A stretch of DNA of 64,000 nt, taken from the NCBI GenBank assembly GCA_937858705.1, contig CALLZM010000024.1, forward strand, positions 1 to 64,000, read 5' to 3'. Positions 8,028 to 15,751 of the stretch are shown here, in pieces. Source of the DNA: an uncultured Candidatus Saccharibacteria bacterium. Lineage in GTDB: Bacteria > Patescibacteriota > Saccharimonadia > Saccharimonadales > Saccharimonadaceae. The notes under the pieces were generated by a model. It ran no database searches and had not been told where the DNA came from. It was given only the letters and a program-made list of their open reading frames with translations. Both the position numbers and the translations under genes were made by a program. Numbering within the stretch: position 1 is the first letter of the stretch; each line of letters starts with the position of its first letter.

Positions 8028-8376
8028 TGATTGATTATTCCTGCGAGGATAATCAAGCACCTTATACCCCCTATTTTAACAAGAATTCCTATTTTAGGAA
8101 TCTCGTTAGGTTGCATATAATGTGCCATAAAGAGTAACTACCCTCCACTTTCTATGGCTCCTTTCTCTGGAAAGAAGCATTATATGTATACTAACCCCTT
8201 TAACACCCCTTTTTCAAAGGCTGAACTTTAGGGTTTGACTATCCAGTAGTGAGCTGTTACGGCTCAGGCGACCATCTTCGTGGAGTTAGATGCGATCGCT
8301 TCAAACACTCAAGCCCAGGGTGGGTTGAAGGGTAATATGGCGCCAGGTGATGCCCACCCTTACCTGGCGCTTTTTT
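8028..8376 (+). ncRNA. Unassigned structured RNA, about 350 nt
   Basis: The 399-bp gap between dprA and fur holds no credible ORF but many paired segments on the plus strand. They include a 5' hairpin (TTGATTAT-CCT with AGG-ATAATCAA, 8031-8056), a possible closing helix joining 8060-8069 with 8330-8340, a hairpin at 8078-8107, and a perfect 9-bp long-range helix, CATATAATG (8114-8122) with CATTATATG (8178-8186). That helix encloses GCCATA/TATGGC and CTTTC/GAAAG hairpins. Further on are AACCC/GGGTT, GAGC/GCTC (8251-8265), CCA-TCTTCG-TGG (8272-8283) and CTTCAA/TTGAAG (8299-8330). A promoter (7993-8021) and a terminator (8340-8376) bracket it. I find no tmRNA ends or tag, no RNase P core and no SRP motif, so the family is unknown. 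Pairing was judged by eye. Confidence 0.6.
8340..8376 (+). terminator. Intrinsic terminator of the structured RNA
   Basis: GCGCCAGGT (8340-8348) pairs perfectly with ACCTGGCGC (8362-8370) and is followed by TTTTTT (8371-8376). The T-run is on the plus strand only, so it cannot serve fur, which runs the other way. The nearest plus-strand gene upstream ends 1.2 kb away, which implies a transcript starting in between. Confidence 0.9.
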
Positions 8377-8779
8377 AGTTTCGACAATTCTGGCACAGCC
8401 CTTCGAGTTCGAAATGGTGATTGGTCAATGCGTAATGATGCTCACGGACGATACGGTCTATTAGCTGTTCTAGCTGAGGATTTTTTACCTCGATAAGTTC
8501 TTTGCAGCGAGTGCACTGTAAATGATGATGGTGTGGCTTGAATGGATCCGCTAGCTCGTATTGCTTTTTCCAACCAGTATGGATAACGCGGACGATGTTC
8601 AGCTGAACGAACAATTCGAGCGTGCGGTATAGGCTGGTGCGATCGATTGCAGGAACCGAGCGAGTGAGCTGCTGAAGCGACAATGGTTGCTGTGCTTTTT
8701 TAAGAGCTGTAAATACTTGTTTGCGCGGCGCGGTCAGGCGATGTTTGCTGGTGCGGAGTAATGTTTCGAGGCGTTCCAT
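8375..8779 (-). CDS. Fur-family metal-dependent repressor
   Basis: 134 residues from the ATG at 8779, which fits the family's usual length; an upstream in-frame start would add 51 unconserved residues across the promoter. The N-terminal winged helix (HRLTAPRKQVFTALKKAQQP, RTSLYRTLELFVQL) is followed by a His-rich dimer/metal domain (PHHHHLQCTRCKELIEV) and a second CxxC (CQNC), giving a structural zinc site. Whether it senses iron, zinc or peroxide cannot be told from the sequence. It is divergent from the four-gene PLP/sulfur operon and shares with it a control region of TTGCAAT half-sites (8780-8838). The -10 box TATAAT ends 6 nt before the ATG, so the message is probably leaderless. Autorepression and control of the operon are inferred. 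Confidence 0.9.
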   Translation of the reverse strand: MERLETLLRTSKHRLTAPRKQVFTALKKAQQPLSLQQLTRSVPAIDRTSLYRTLELFVQLNIVRVIHTGWKKQYELADPFKPHHHHLQCTRCKELIEVKNPQLEQLIDRIVREHHYALTNHHFELEGLCQNCRN

Positions 8780-8838
8780 GTTGCAATTATACTTACTATT
8801 GCAACAAATTTGCAATAGATTGGCGCGGCCTATAAAAT
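8780..8838. promoter_or_regulatory. Divergent operator/promoter between the Fur gene and the PLP operon
   Basis: Three TTGCAAT half-sites lie at 8781-8787, 8798-8804 (inverted) and 8810-8816. The last two form a 19-bp near-palindrome, ATTGCAA-N5-TTGCAAT, the usual size of a Fur-type box; the outer pair is a perfect 8-bp inverted repeat with a 10-bp spacer. The palindromic hexamer TTGCAA (8810-8815) can be the -35 box for both directions: 18 bp to TATAAT (8791-8786) for the Fur gene and 17 bp to TAAAAT (8833-8838) for the operon. Confidence 0.7.
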
Positions 8839-8846
8839 GATGAGTT

Positions 8847-9791
8847 ATGAGAATAGCATTTTTAGGAAAAGGTGGCAGTGGCAAGAGCACTATATCTGGG
8901 TTATTCACTCTGTACGCTGCCGAAAAAAACAAGCGAGTGGCGCTGCTCGATGTCGATGTTAATAGCCATACGGCAAGTATGCTAGGGGTGACGGAGCCAG
9001 TTATCGAGCTAGCGGGTAGTGAGTCGGTGCACGATATTCGGAGTCATCTGAAAGGCGCAAATCCTAGAGTAGAGGTGCACGAGTTCCTCAATACTACCCC
9101 TCCGGGTCGCGAGAGCGGTGTATGGACACTCGATGAGAATAATCCTATCACCCGGGCGTTCGGTGTTGTAGTGAAGCATGGCGCACGAGTATTTACCGTC
9201 GGGTCGTATAGTGTCGATCGAATAGGTATAGACTGTCATCACGGCGCACAAGAAATCGCGGAGAATATGCTATCTCACGCTCAGTTGGCAGATGATGATA
9301 TGGTGGTGATTGATAGCGTGGCGGGTAATGATACATTCGGTAATACGCTGTTTATGCAGGATATGTTGATTTTCGTGGTCAAGCCAGAGCGCGAGGGCAT
9401 TGATGTGTTTCAGCGATTTTTGCAACTGGCGACGGAGGCCGGTGTTGGCGAGCGGGTTTTTGCGATCGGTAACCAAGTTTCTTCTGACCGGCAAGAAGCG
9501 TATCTGCGCGAGCATGTGCCCGATAGTGCTCTTTTGGGGGTTATTCGGGCCAATCAAGTTATCGTTGACGATCGGCTCGACGATATGCCTCTTGGACTTA
9601 AGCATATTCGTCCAGCCGACAAAGAAGTGTTCGATACTATTCTGGCCAAAGCGCAGACTTGTGTTCAGCCCCCCGAGGAGCGACATAGAGAGTCGATAGC
9701 GATGCACCGCAAAGTGGCGAGCCAGAGTTGGGTGGCTGGTGCGTACCGTAAAGGACTAGAGGATCAAATCGACGAGGAGTATCGGCCGTGA
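8847..9791 (+). CDS. CooC/MinD-type ATPase (SIMIBI family)
   Basis: 314 residues. A deviant Walker A motif GKGGSGKST at residues 7-15 carries the signature lysine of the ParA/MinD/NifH/CooC class. ALLDVDVNSHTASMLG follows at about 31-47, and MVVIDSVAGNDTFGN near 152 is the switch/Walker B region. CooC-type members drive metal insertion into enzymes and others carry Fe-S clusters or position complexes; which applies here is not known. No partner ParB or MinE is nearby. It is the first gene of a four-gene operon under a predicted Fur-type operator, and its stop overlaps the next start by 4 nt (GTGA). The ATG lies 8 nt after the -10 box and has no Shine-Dalgarno site, so translation is probably leaderless. 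Confidence 0.8.
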   Translation: MRIAFLGKGGSGKSTISGLFTLYAAEKNKRVALLDVDVNSHTASMLGVTEPVIELAGSESVHDIRSHLKGANPRVEVHEFLNTTPPGRESGVWTLDENNPITRAFGVVVKHGARVFTVGSYSVDRIGIDCHHGAQEIAENMLSHAQLADDDMVVIDSVAGNDTFGNTLFMQDMLIFVVKPEREGIDVFQRFLQLATEAGVGERVFAIGNQVSSDRQEAYLREHVPDSALLGVIRANQVIVDDRLDDMPLGLKHIRPADKEVFDTILAKAQTCVQPPEERHRESIAMHRKVASQSWVAGAYRKGLEDQIDEEYRP

Positions 9792-11167
9792 CTATGCCTC
9801 CTATGCTCACGCCACTGATGCAGGAGTTGGTGGATAAATCGGACGACATGGCTGAGCTGATGCGGGTCGAAAGAAGAGCGTTGGCGATAAGTCTGCCAGA
9901 TGAAGCAGTGCTAGCAACGCAGAAATTCCAACGGGAACTTGATGACCTGTCGCTAGCTTATCGGATATTCGTAGTGCATAAAGCGACCGATCGCACGCAT
10001 GTGGTAAAACGGCTAACGAGAGAGCTCGGCGTCGGTGTTGATGTGGCATCGCTGGGCGAACTAGAGGCGGCGCTGGCTTGTGGTATTAATCCTGCCGATA
10101 TCATTGTTACGGGTCCGAAATCGACTCGGTTGTTGGAGCGAGCCGTTGAGGTGCGATGTCGAGCTATCGTCATCGATAGTCTGGGCGAACTGGAGCGCTT
10201 ATTGGTGATTGAATCTACGGAGTTACCAGAAGTGTTGTTGCGACTGTCGCGCACTATGACGAATATGCCAGGCATTACTAAAGTTGGTCGATTTGGCCTG
10301 GACATGGCTGGCTATAAATCCGCTCTTGCTCTGTTACGGGATACTCATCGGGTGACGCTCCGTGGTTTGGCGTTTCATCTTGATTCTATAGATGTGAACG
10401 AAAAGTCGTATGCTATAAAAGTTGCTTTGGGCTTGTTGTCGGAGCTTTCTTTGGATGGTTTTGATGCCACGGTGCTTGATATTGGTGGTGGTTACGGCGC
10501 AAGCTATGGTCTGTCGCCCGAGTTGGTGAGTCAATTTGAGACGACTATTCGGCGTGACTTGCAAGAAAACCGGCTCGACACTTGGCAGCAAACGGCGTTT
10601 GGCTTCAAAAAGCAAGCGGATGGCAGCATTACGGGCAACTGGAACGGTATGGACATACCAGTGTCTCCGAATGGCCCTGACCGAGTTCGCGCTTTGTTTG
10701 AGGCAAATTATGATGGCAGCACCTTGTCCGAGCAAGTAAACGAGCGACTGATTGAGATATGGTGTGAACCAGGAAGTGCCATATTTACAAACGCTGGTGT
10801 AGTAGCGACGGAAATCATCGACAGCAGTGAGCGCGATGGCGTCGGTGCGGTGGTGACCAATGCGTCGTATATGCAGCTACAATTTGATGGCAATGAAGTG
10901 CCGATTGATCCCGTGTTTATACCGCGCACCAAAGATGAAAACGGAGATACCTATGCTGCGTACATTCACGGACAGCTCTGTATGGAACGCGATGTGCTAT
11001 CGCGGCGGTTGATGTCATTTTCTCAGCGACCGCAACCGGGCGATCTGCTGCTGTGGCCCTACGCTGGCGCCTATCGTATGCATATGAGCCAATCGAACGC
11101 TATTATGCACCCAGACTTGGCCCGGTATCGCTATGAACAAGGAAAGCTAATAAAGGACGAAGTATGA
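9788..11167 (+). CDS. Fold-type III PLP decarboxylase-like protein
   Basis: 459 residues from GTG at 9788; ATG at 9794 is the alternative. It belongs to the alanine racemase/diaminopimelate-ornithine decarboxylase superfamily. The PLP lysine is K65 in FVVHKATD. The glycine-rich phosphate-binding loop is VLDIGGGYGASYG near residue 228, and CEPGSAIF near 325 corresponds to the EPGR motif but has Ser in place of Arg. The C-terminal beta domain ends with GDLLLWPYAGAYRMHMS. The changed motifs and the lack of a clear CxSxD-like catalytic cysteine suggest a substrate other than diaminopimelate. SbnH of staphyloferrin B synthesis and the Y4yA-type enzymes belong to the same superfamily. Second gene of the operon, overlapping both neighbours by 4 nt. 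Confidence 0.75.
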   Translation: MTMPPMLTPLMQELVDKSDDMAELMRVERRALAISLPDEAVLATQKFQRELDDLSLAYRIFVVHKATDRTHVVKRLTRELGVGVDVASLGELEAALACGINPADIIVTGPKSTRLLERAVEVRCRAIVIDSLGELERLLVIESTELPEVLLRLSRTMTNMPGITKVGRFGLDMAGYKSALALLRDTHRVTLRGLAFHLDSIDVNEKSYAIKVALGLLSELSLDGFDATVLDIGGGYGASYGLSPELVSQFETTIRRDLQENRLDTWQQTAFGFKKQADGSITGNWNGMDIPVSPNGPDRVRALFEANYDGSTLSEQVNERLIEIWCEPGSAIFTNAGVVATEIIDSSERDGVGAVVTNASYMQLQFDGNEVPIDPVFIPRTKDENGDTYAAYIHGQLCMERDVLSRRLMSFSQRPQPGDLLLWPYAGAYRMHMSQSNAIMHPDLARYRYEQGKLIKDEV

Positions 11168-12486
11168 TTTATAACAGAATAGAAGATATTATCGGCGACA
11201 CTCCCTTGCTGCGGCTCAATGCCGCAGACTATGGCGTGCAACATGTCGATATATATGTAAAGTTGGAATATCTCAACCCATTTGGGTCGATTAAGGACCG
11301 AACGGCGAAGTATCTAGTGCAAAATATTGATTTCGCAGAACTACGCCACAACAAAGCAAAACTCATCGAAAGTTCGAGTGGTAATACTGCCAAAGCCTTG
11401 CAAATGATCGCCCATCGCGAGGGTGTTGGGTTTACCTCGGTGACGAATCGCATCAAGATCCCAGAAGTCGAAGATGTATTGCGCTATCTTGGCACCGATA
11501 TTGTGTCGCTGCCTGGTCGTTCAGAGTGTCCCGATCCAAATGATTCAGATAATGCAATCGCAACGATTGAGCATATGGTGAATGTTGAGCCCGAAAAGTA
11601 CCACCACACTTCGCAGTATACCAATCTGGATAACCCAAAGGCGCATCGGGAGACTACAGCCAAGGAATTATATGCAGATCTTGAAACTATCGACTATATT
11701 GTCACTGGTGTTGGCACTGGCGGCTCGAGCGGTGGGGTGCTGGAATATATCAAAGAGCACGATCTATCGACTGAATGCGTTGGCGTGGTGGCGCACCCGA
11801 GCGATTTTTTGCCGGGTATTCGTACCAAGAACGAACTGTTTGAGACGCCGCTGTTTCAAGAACGATGGTTTGCTGATATCACAGAAGTCACTACCGAAGC
11901 GGCGCTCGAAGCACTTGATATATTAGTGCGGCGCGAGGGCGTGTTGGCTGGGCCGACGACCGGTGCTAATTTTGCGGCGGCGCTGGAGTGGTCGAAAGCA
12001 CATGATGCGTTGCGCGAGGACGGTTCGCGAAAAACTTTGGTGTTGGTTGCTTGCGATCGGCTGGAGCCGTATATGTCGTATCTCAAAAAGCGGTTGCCAG
12101 AGCGGTTTGGTTTGACCAGCCGCAATGATGTGTATCAGTTGAGCGAATATGGTGAAGTGCCAGACATCGAGGTGGCAGAGCTGGCTAAAAAACTGGCTTC
12201 ACCTACGCCGCCGCTAGTTATTGATACTAGGGGTGTGAAGGCTTATGGTTTATTCCACATTGCAGGGTCGCTTTGCTATCCCGAGCAGCTATTGCAGGAA
12301 TTGTTCGAAGATGGCGCACCTTTTGCGGCCGATGAAGTGGTTTTTGTGTGTCCGAAGGGCGATCGAAGCAAGCTATATGCTGGCTTATTACAACAGCGAG
12401 GGGTGACGGCCTATAGTCTTAAAGGTGGCTTGATGGAGTGGCGGCAGTCGGGCCAACCGCTAGAACGAGTAAAGGTTGGTAACTGA
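11164..12486 (+). CDS. Cysteine synthase-like PLP enzyme fused to rhodanese
   Basis: 440 residues with two domains. Residues 1 to about 320 are a fold-type II PLP enzyme of the O-acetylserine sulfhydrylase/cystathionine beta-synthase family. The PLP lysine is K44 in NPFGSIKDRT, the substrate loop SSSGNT is at 70-75, and the phosphate loop GTGGSSGG lies near 182. Residues about 335-435 form a rhodanese domain (LVIDTRGVKAYGLFHIAG) with an active-site cysteine in FVCPKGDRS. Such a fusion could feed persulfide sulfur to an aminoacrylate intermediate or release sulfur from cysteine. The SbnA-type (O-phosphoserine) relatives that make diaminopropionate precursors are another possibility. It sits directly before a cysteine desulfurase-like gene, sharing one base (TGATG), which supports a sulfur-handling role. 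Confidence 0.82.
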   Translation: MIYNRIEDIIGDTPLLRLNAADYGVQHVDIYVKLEYLNPFGSIKDRTAKYLVQNIDFAELRHNKAKLIESSSGNTAKALQMIAHREGVGFTSVTNRIKIPEVEDVLRYLGTDIVSLPGRSECPDPNDSDNAIATIEHMVNVEPEKYHHTSQYTNLDNPKAHRETTAKELYADLETIDYIVTGVGTGGSSGGVLEYIKEHDLSTECVGVVAHPSDFLPGIRTKNELFETPLFQERWFADITEVTTEAALEALDILVRREGVLAGPTTGANFAAALEWSKAHDALREDGSRKTLVLVACDRLEPYMSYLKKRLPERFGLTSRNDVYQLSEYGEVPDIEVAELAKKLASPTPPLVIDTRGVKAYGLFHIAGSLCYPEQLLQELFEDGAPFAADEVVFVCPKGDRSKLYAGLLQQRGVTAYSLKGGLMEWRQSGQPLERVKVGN

Positions 12487-13565
12487 TGGAACGACATCGC
12501 TATCCTGTGCTGCGAGATCGCCCAGAATTGATCTATCTCGATGCTTCGAACGGCTTTCCGCTGCATGAAGTCATCATTAACAGCGTATCGGCGCTAGCGA
12601 GTTCGCTGGTGGGCATGCCGGGCAAGGCGCAGTATGGCGATGGCTATCAGGCCTCGGCAATTGTTGAGCAAACCCGCCAGAAGATAGCGAAATATATCAA
12701 CGCCGATAGCTCGGAAGTATTTTTCGTCAGCAGTGCCACTGAAGCAGCACGCTTGCTGGCCGAAGAGTGGTGTTTGCGGGATACAACAGCGACAGTTGCT
12801 TATTCGCCTGAAGATCACACCGCAACGAGTCGAGCGTTGGCGAATATGGCACCTGATCGCTTGCGTCTGCTGGCGTATAACGAAACTGGTCAGTATCAAA
12901 ATCTTGCAGAAGCTTCGGTATACTTTGTAAACCATCTGCATCATTTGTATGGCACAGATATTGTACCGAGCGACATAAAGGAGCGATATCCGAATTCTCG
13001 GCTGGTGGTCGATGCTTCGCAATCAATCTCACGATTAGAAGTAGATGTGAAAGCCATGCAGGCAGACGCGCTCTATTTCTCTGGCCACAAGCTCGGTGCA
13101 ATGGGCGGGTCTGGCGTGTTATTCGTTGCAAAAGCCCATCATGGCCGGTGGAAACCTACGGATTTTGGTGGTGCGTCGTTACCGCTGCTCGCGATAGCTT
13201 CTATGGGCAGGGCTATTGATATTTTGGCGAGTCAATCTATGTTCGAGCGAGATAAGTATCTTGCGGAGCTGACGGGCTATGCTATCAGTGTGCTCGAAAC
13301 GGTGCCAGGCGTAGTATTTTCTAAGGGCATCACTCAGGCACTCGATATGTGTACTGGCAGCGGTATTGTGTCATTCAAACTGCGCGGGTTGTCATCGACC
13401 GATGTCATGCTATTTCTTGATGAGCACAACATCTCAGTCCGTGGCGGCGACCACTGTGTGTCGCCAGAGTTCGCCGATCAAGACTTCGTCCGTATCAGCA
13501 TGCAGGCCTATACGACGCATGACGATATTGATCGACTAGTAGAAGTTATTCGGCAGATGGTCTAG
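12486..13565 (+). CDS. Cysteine desulfurase-like class V aminotransferase
   Basis: 359 residues of the NifS/SufS/IscS fold (fold-type I PLP). LVVDASQSISRLEVDVKAMQ is the cofactor aspartate region near 175, and ALYFSGHKLGAMGGSG near 200 holds the PLP lysine after His. RGGDHC near residue 318 matches the catalytic cysteine loop of SufS-type desulfurases (usual form RxGxHC). It is somewhat short for the family (about 400). The reaction is probably removal of sulfur from cysteine as a persulfide, here perhaps passed to the neighbouring rhodanese domain. It ends the operon and overlaps pth convergently by 20 nt. No SufU/IscU scaffold is in the window, so Fe-S assembly is only one option. Confidence 0.8.
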   Translation: MERHRYPVLRDRPELIYLDASNGFPLHEVIINSVSALASSLVGMPGKAQYGDGYQASAIVEQTRQKIAKYINADSSEVFFVSSATEAARLLAEEWCLRDTTATVAYSPEDHTATSRALANMAPDRLRLLAYNETGQYQNLAEASVYFVNHLHHLYGTDIVPSDIKERYPNSRLVVDASQSISRLEVDVKAMQADALYFSGHKLGAMGGSGVLFVAKAHHGRWKPTDFGGASLPLLAIASMGRAIDILASQSMFERDKYLAELTGYAISVLETVPGVVFSKGITQALDMCTGSGIVSFKLRGLSSTDVMLFLDEHNISVRGGDHCVSPEFADQDFVRISMQAYTTHDDIDRLVEVIRQMV

Positions 13566-14121
13566 TTTCTCTATGAGTAGTGGTTTCGAAGTTTCCAGCG
13601 ATGAAATTTCGTATATTGTCGGCGATTTTTGACGCAAGATTATCGAGCATTTTGAGCTCCTCTAGTGATAGACGGCTCAGAACGAAGTCGGCATTGTCCA
13701 TCTCGGCAGGTCGTTCACGGTTGATACCGATGCGGAGTCGTGCAGTGTGTGGTCCAAGGTGGGCGGTGATCGATTTTATGCCTTTGTTTCCAGCGTCAGA
13801 GCCACCGAGGCGAGTGCGAATGGTGCCAAAATCGAGCGCGAGCTCGTCGTGTATGATGAGCGTATCTTCGGGGGGTATTTTATAAAAATTGGCAATTGCT
13901 TGAGCTGATTCGCCCGTTTGGTTGTAATAAGTAGTTGGCTTGGCACATAGTACCTTCTCCCCTGCTATGGTGAGTTCGGCGATGTCGGCTTTACATTTAG
14001 GCATAGCGCGAAAGGAGCCATTACTATCTGATATAAATCGATCGAGCACCAACCAACCAGCATTATGCCGAGTATTGGCGTATTCTGGTCCGGGGTTGCC
14101 TTGGGCGACAATGAGTTTCAT
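13546..14121 (-). CDS. pth: Peptidyl-tRNA hydrolase
   Basis: 191 residues, the usual length. Pth recycles peptidyl-tRNA released from stalled ribosomes. Motifs are VAQGNPGPEYANTRHNAGW (with the catalytic histidine), IIHDELALDFGTIR and GGSDAGNKGIKSI. The -10 box TATTAT (14133-14128) ends 6 nt before the ATG, so this is a probable leaderless message. Its 3' end overlaps the desulfurase-like gene by 20 nt in the opposite direction. Confidence 0.96.
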   Translation of the reverse strand: MKLIVAQGNPGPEYANTRHNAGWLVLDRFISDSNGSFRAMPKCKADIAELTIAGEKVLCAKPTTYYNQTGESAQAIANFYKIPPEDTLIIHDELALDFGTIRTRLGGSDAGNKGIKSITAHLGPHTARLRIGINRERPAEMDNADFVLSRLSLEELKMLDNLASKIADNIRNFIAGNFETTTHRETRPSAE

Positions 14122-14176
14122 GACTGTATAATATTGACTTTTATTTAATAATATGCTACAATGAAAGGATACGGTG

Positions 14177-15643
14177 TTACTTTTCTTCTTCTGGAGGCAT
14201 GAGTTTAGCAGCTTCCTTGGCTTGCTTATAGGCTTTAGTGACTGGCTCTAGCCCTTTGGCGACGCGTTCTTTATTCATTTTGATCTGTTTTTCATCACGG
14301 AAACTAAAACGGATTGGGGTACCACTGTAGTTGTAGGTCTCACGGACTAATCGCTCGAGGTAGCGCTTGTAGCTCCAGTGAACAAATTTGAGGTTGCTAC
14401 CGTAGATAACGAACCATGGTGGCATAGTGTCGGTTTGTACGATATAACGAAGTTTTGGGTGAGTGTTTTTCAGGCCAGCGGGCGGATGTTTTTGGGTAGC
14501 TTTTTGCAAAAGGTCGTTTAGCACACGGGTTTTGGTTGGTTGTTCACGACGGTTGATGATGTCGAGAGCGAGATCGAACAGCTTGGTGACATTTTGCCCA
14601 GTGACAGAGCTAGTGAAAATGAGCGGTGCCCATGGCACAAAGTCGAAATTGTAGGCGATTTTCGGTGCAAGAGCATCTCTAGTGTACGCATCTTTACCTT
14701 CGACGCTGTCCCATTTGCTGACAACCAACACGAGACCCTTCCCTGCTTCGGCTATCATGCCGGCGAGTTTTTGGTCGAGGGCGACATTGAGTTCATTGAC
14801 ATCCATCAATAAAAAGCAAACGGACGATTCTTCAATAGCCTGGAGAGTTCGGAGTACTGAGAATTTTTCGATACCAACTTCTTGCTTGCCTTGGCGGCGA
14901 ATGCCAGCGGTGTCGATGAGTTCGATGGATTGTTTGTGATAGTTGATGCTGACGCGGTTGAGATCACGGGTAGTGCCAGCGACATTGGCGACGATAGCCT
15001 GTTGTTTGCCAGCGAGCGTGTTGAACAGATAGCTTTTGCCAACATTTGGGCGGCCGATGAGGGCGATGCGCACGATATCGTCTGGTTCGCTATCATGAGC
15101 CGCTGGTAGTATGTCGGCCAGCTTGTCGAGCAGCTCAGATATGCCAATGTTATGTTCGGCGCTGGTGCGGATGATGTTTTTGATACCAAGGCGGCGGAAT
15201 TCGTCGGCTGGGAGTGAATTTTTGAGGTCGGCTTTGTTGAGTAGTAGAAATACTGGCTTGCGTGATTTGAGGGCTTTTTTGGCAACGAGCTTGTCTTCGT
15301 CGCTGGGGTATTCGGTGCTGTCAACCGTGACCAAGATAACATCGGCGGCTTCGGTAGCTTCGATAATCTGTTCTTGGATGCCAGCCTCGAACTCATCTTC
15401 AGGGTCTTTTAGGCCAGCCGTATCAACTAACCAGAATTCTGAATAGGGGTCTGCCTCTCCAGTTGAAGAGGGCTCGAGGACATCTCTACGAAGATACTGG
15501 ACTTTGCCAACTACGCTATCTCGAGTAGTGCCAGCTTCCCTCGCAACAATTGCCTGCTGTGACCGAACCAAACGGTTAAAAAGCGAGCTTTTGCCTGCAT
15601 TTGCTCGGCCAATAACTGCGACGGTAGGTAATTTTGATGCCAT
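14177..15643 (-). CDS. der: Ribosome biogenesis GTPase Der (EngA)
   Basis: 488 residues with two tandem GTPase domains and a C-terminal KH-like domain, the hallmark of Der, which acts in 50S subunit assembly. G1 motifs are GRANAGKSSLFN near residue 12 and GRPNVGKSYLFN near 200; NKAD and SKWD are the two specificity motifs. The KH region contains RYIVQTDTMPPWFVIYG and GTPIRFSFRD. The first domain has about 18 extra residues (LEPSSTGEADPYSE) between switch I and LVDTAGL, encoded over a small CCTCT/AGAGG hairpin at 15454-15471. The TATAAT box lies 9 nt before the ATG. Confidence 0.95.
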   Translation of the reverse strand: MASKLPTVAVIGRANAGKSSLFNRLVRSQQAIVAREAGTTRDSVVGKVQYLRRDVLEPSSTGEADPYSEFWLVDTAGLKDPEDEFEAGIQEQIIEATEAADVILVTVDSTEYPSDEDKLVAKKALKSRKPVFLLLNKADLKNSLPADEFRRLGIKNIIRTSAEHNIGISELLDKLADILPAAHDSEPDDIVRIALIGRPNVGKSYLFNTLAGKQQAIVANVAGTTRDLNRVSINYHKQSIELIDTAGIRRQGKQEVGIEKFSVLRTLQAIEESSVCFLLMDVNELNVALDQKLAGMIAEAGKGLVLVVSKWDSVEGKDAYTRDALAPKIAYNFDFVPWAPLIFTSSVTGQNVTKLFDLALDIINRREQPTKTRVLNDLLQKATQKHPPAGLKNTHPKLRYIVQTDTMPPWFVIYGSNLKFVHWSYKRYLERLVRETYNYSGTPIRFSFRDEKQIKMNKERVAKGLEPVTKAYKQAKEAAKLMPPEEEK

Positions 15644-15751
15644 GATTACTTAATTATATCAGAGGTGGTGAGATTTTGCGAGCGTAAGCGGCATCAAGAA
15701 CTTTTCGTGGGAATGGCACTTATGATCTCATTTTTGAGTCTTGATGGCTTA

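Noticed and set aside
8117-8122. TATAAT inside the structured RNA read as a promoter
   Set aside because: It is part of a perfect 9-bp long-range helix with 8178-8186 and has no good -35 box; the upstream TTGACT-17-TAATAT pair fits the 5' hairpin better.
8028-8376. Assignment of the structured RNA as tmRNA, RNase P or SRP RNA
   Set aside because: The ends do not form a tRNA-like acceptor with a T-arm and CCA, no tag reading frame is visible, and the conserved cores of RNase P and SRP RNA are missing. SmpB in the window only shows that a tmRNA exists somewhere.
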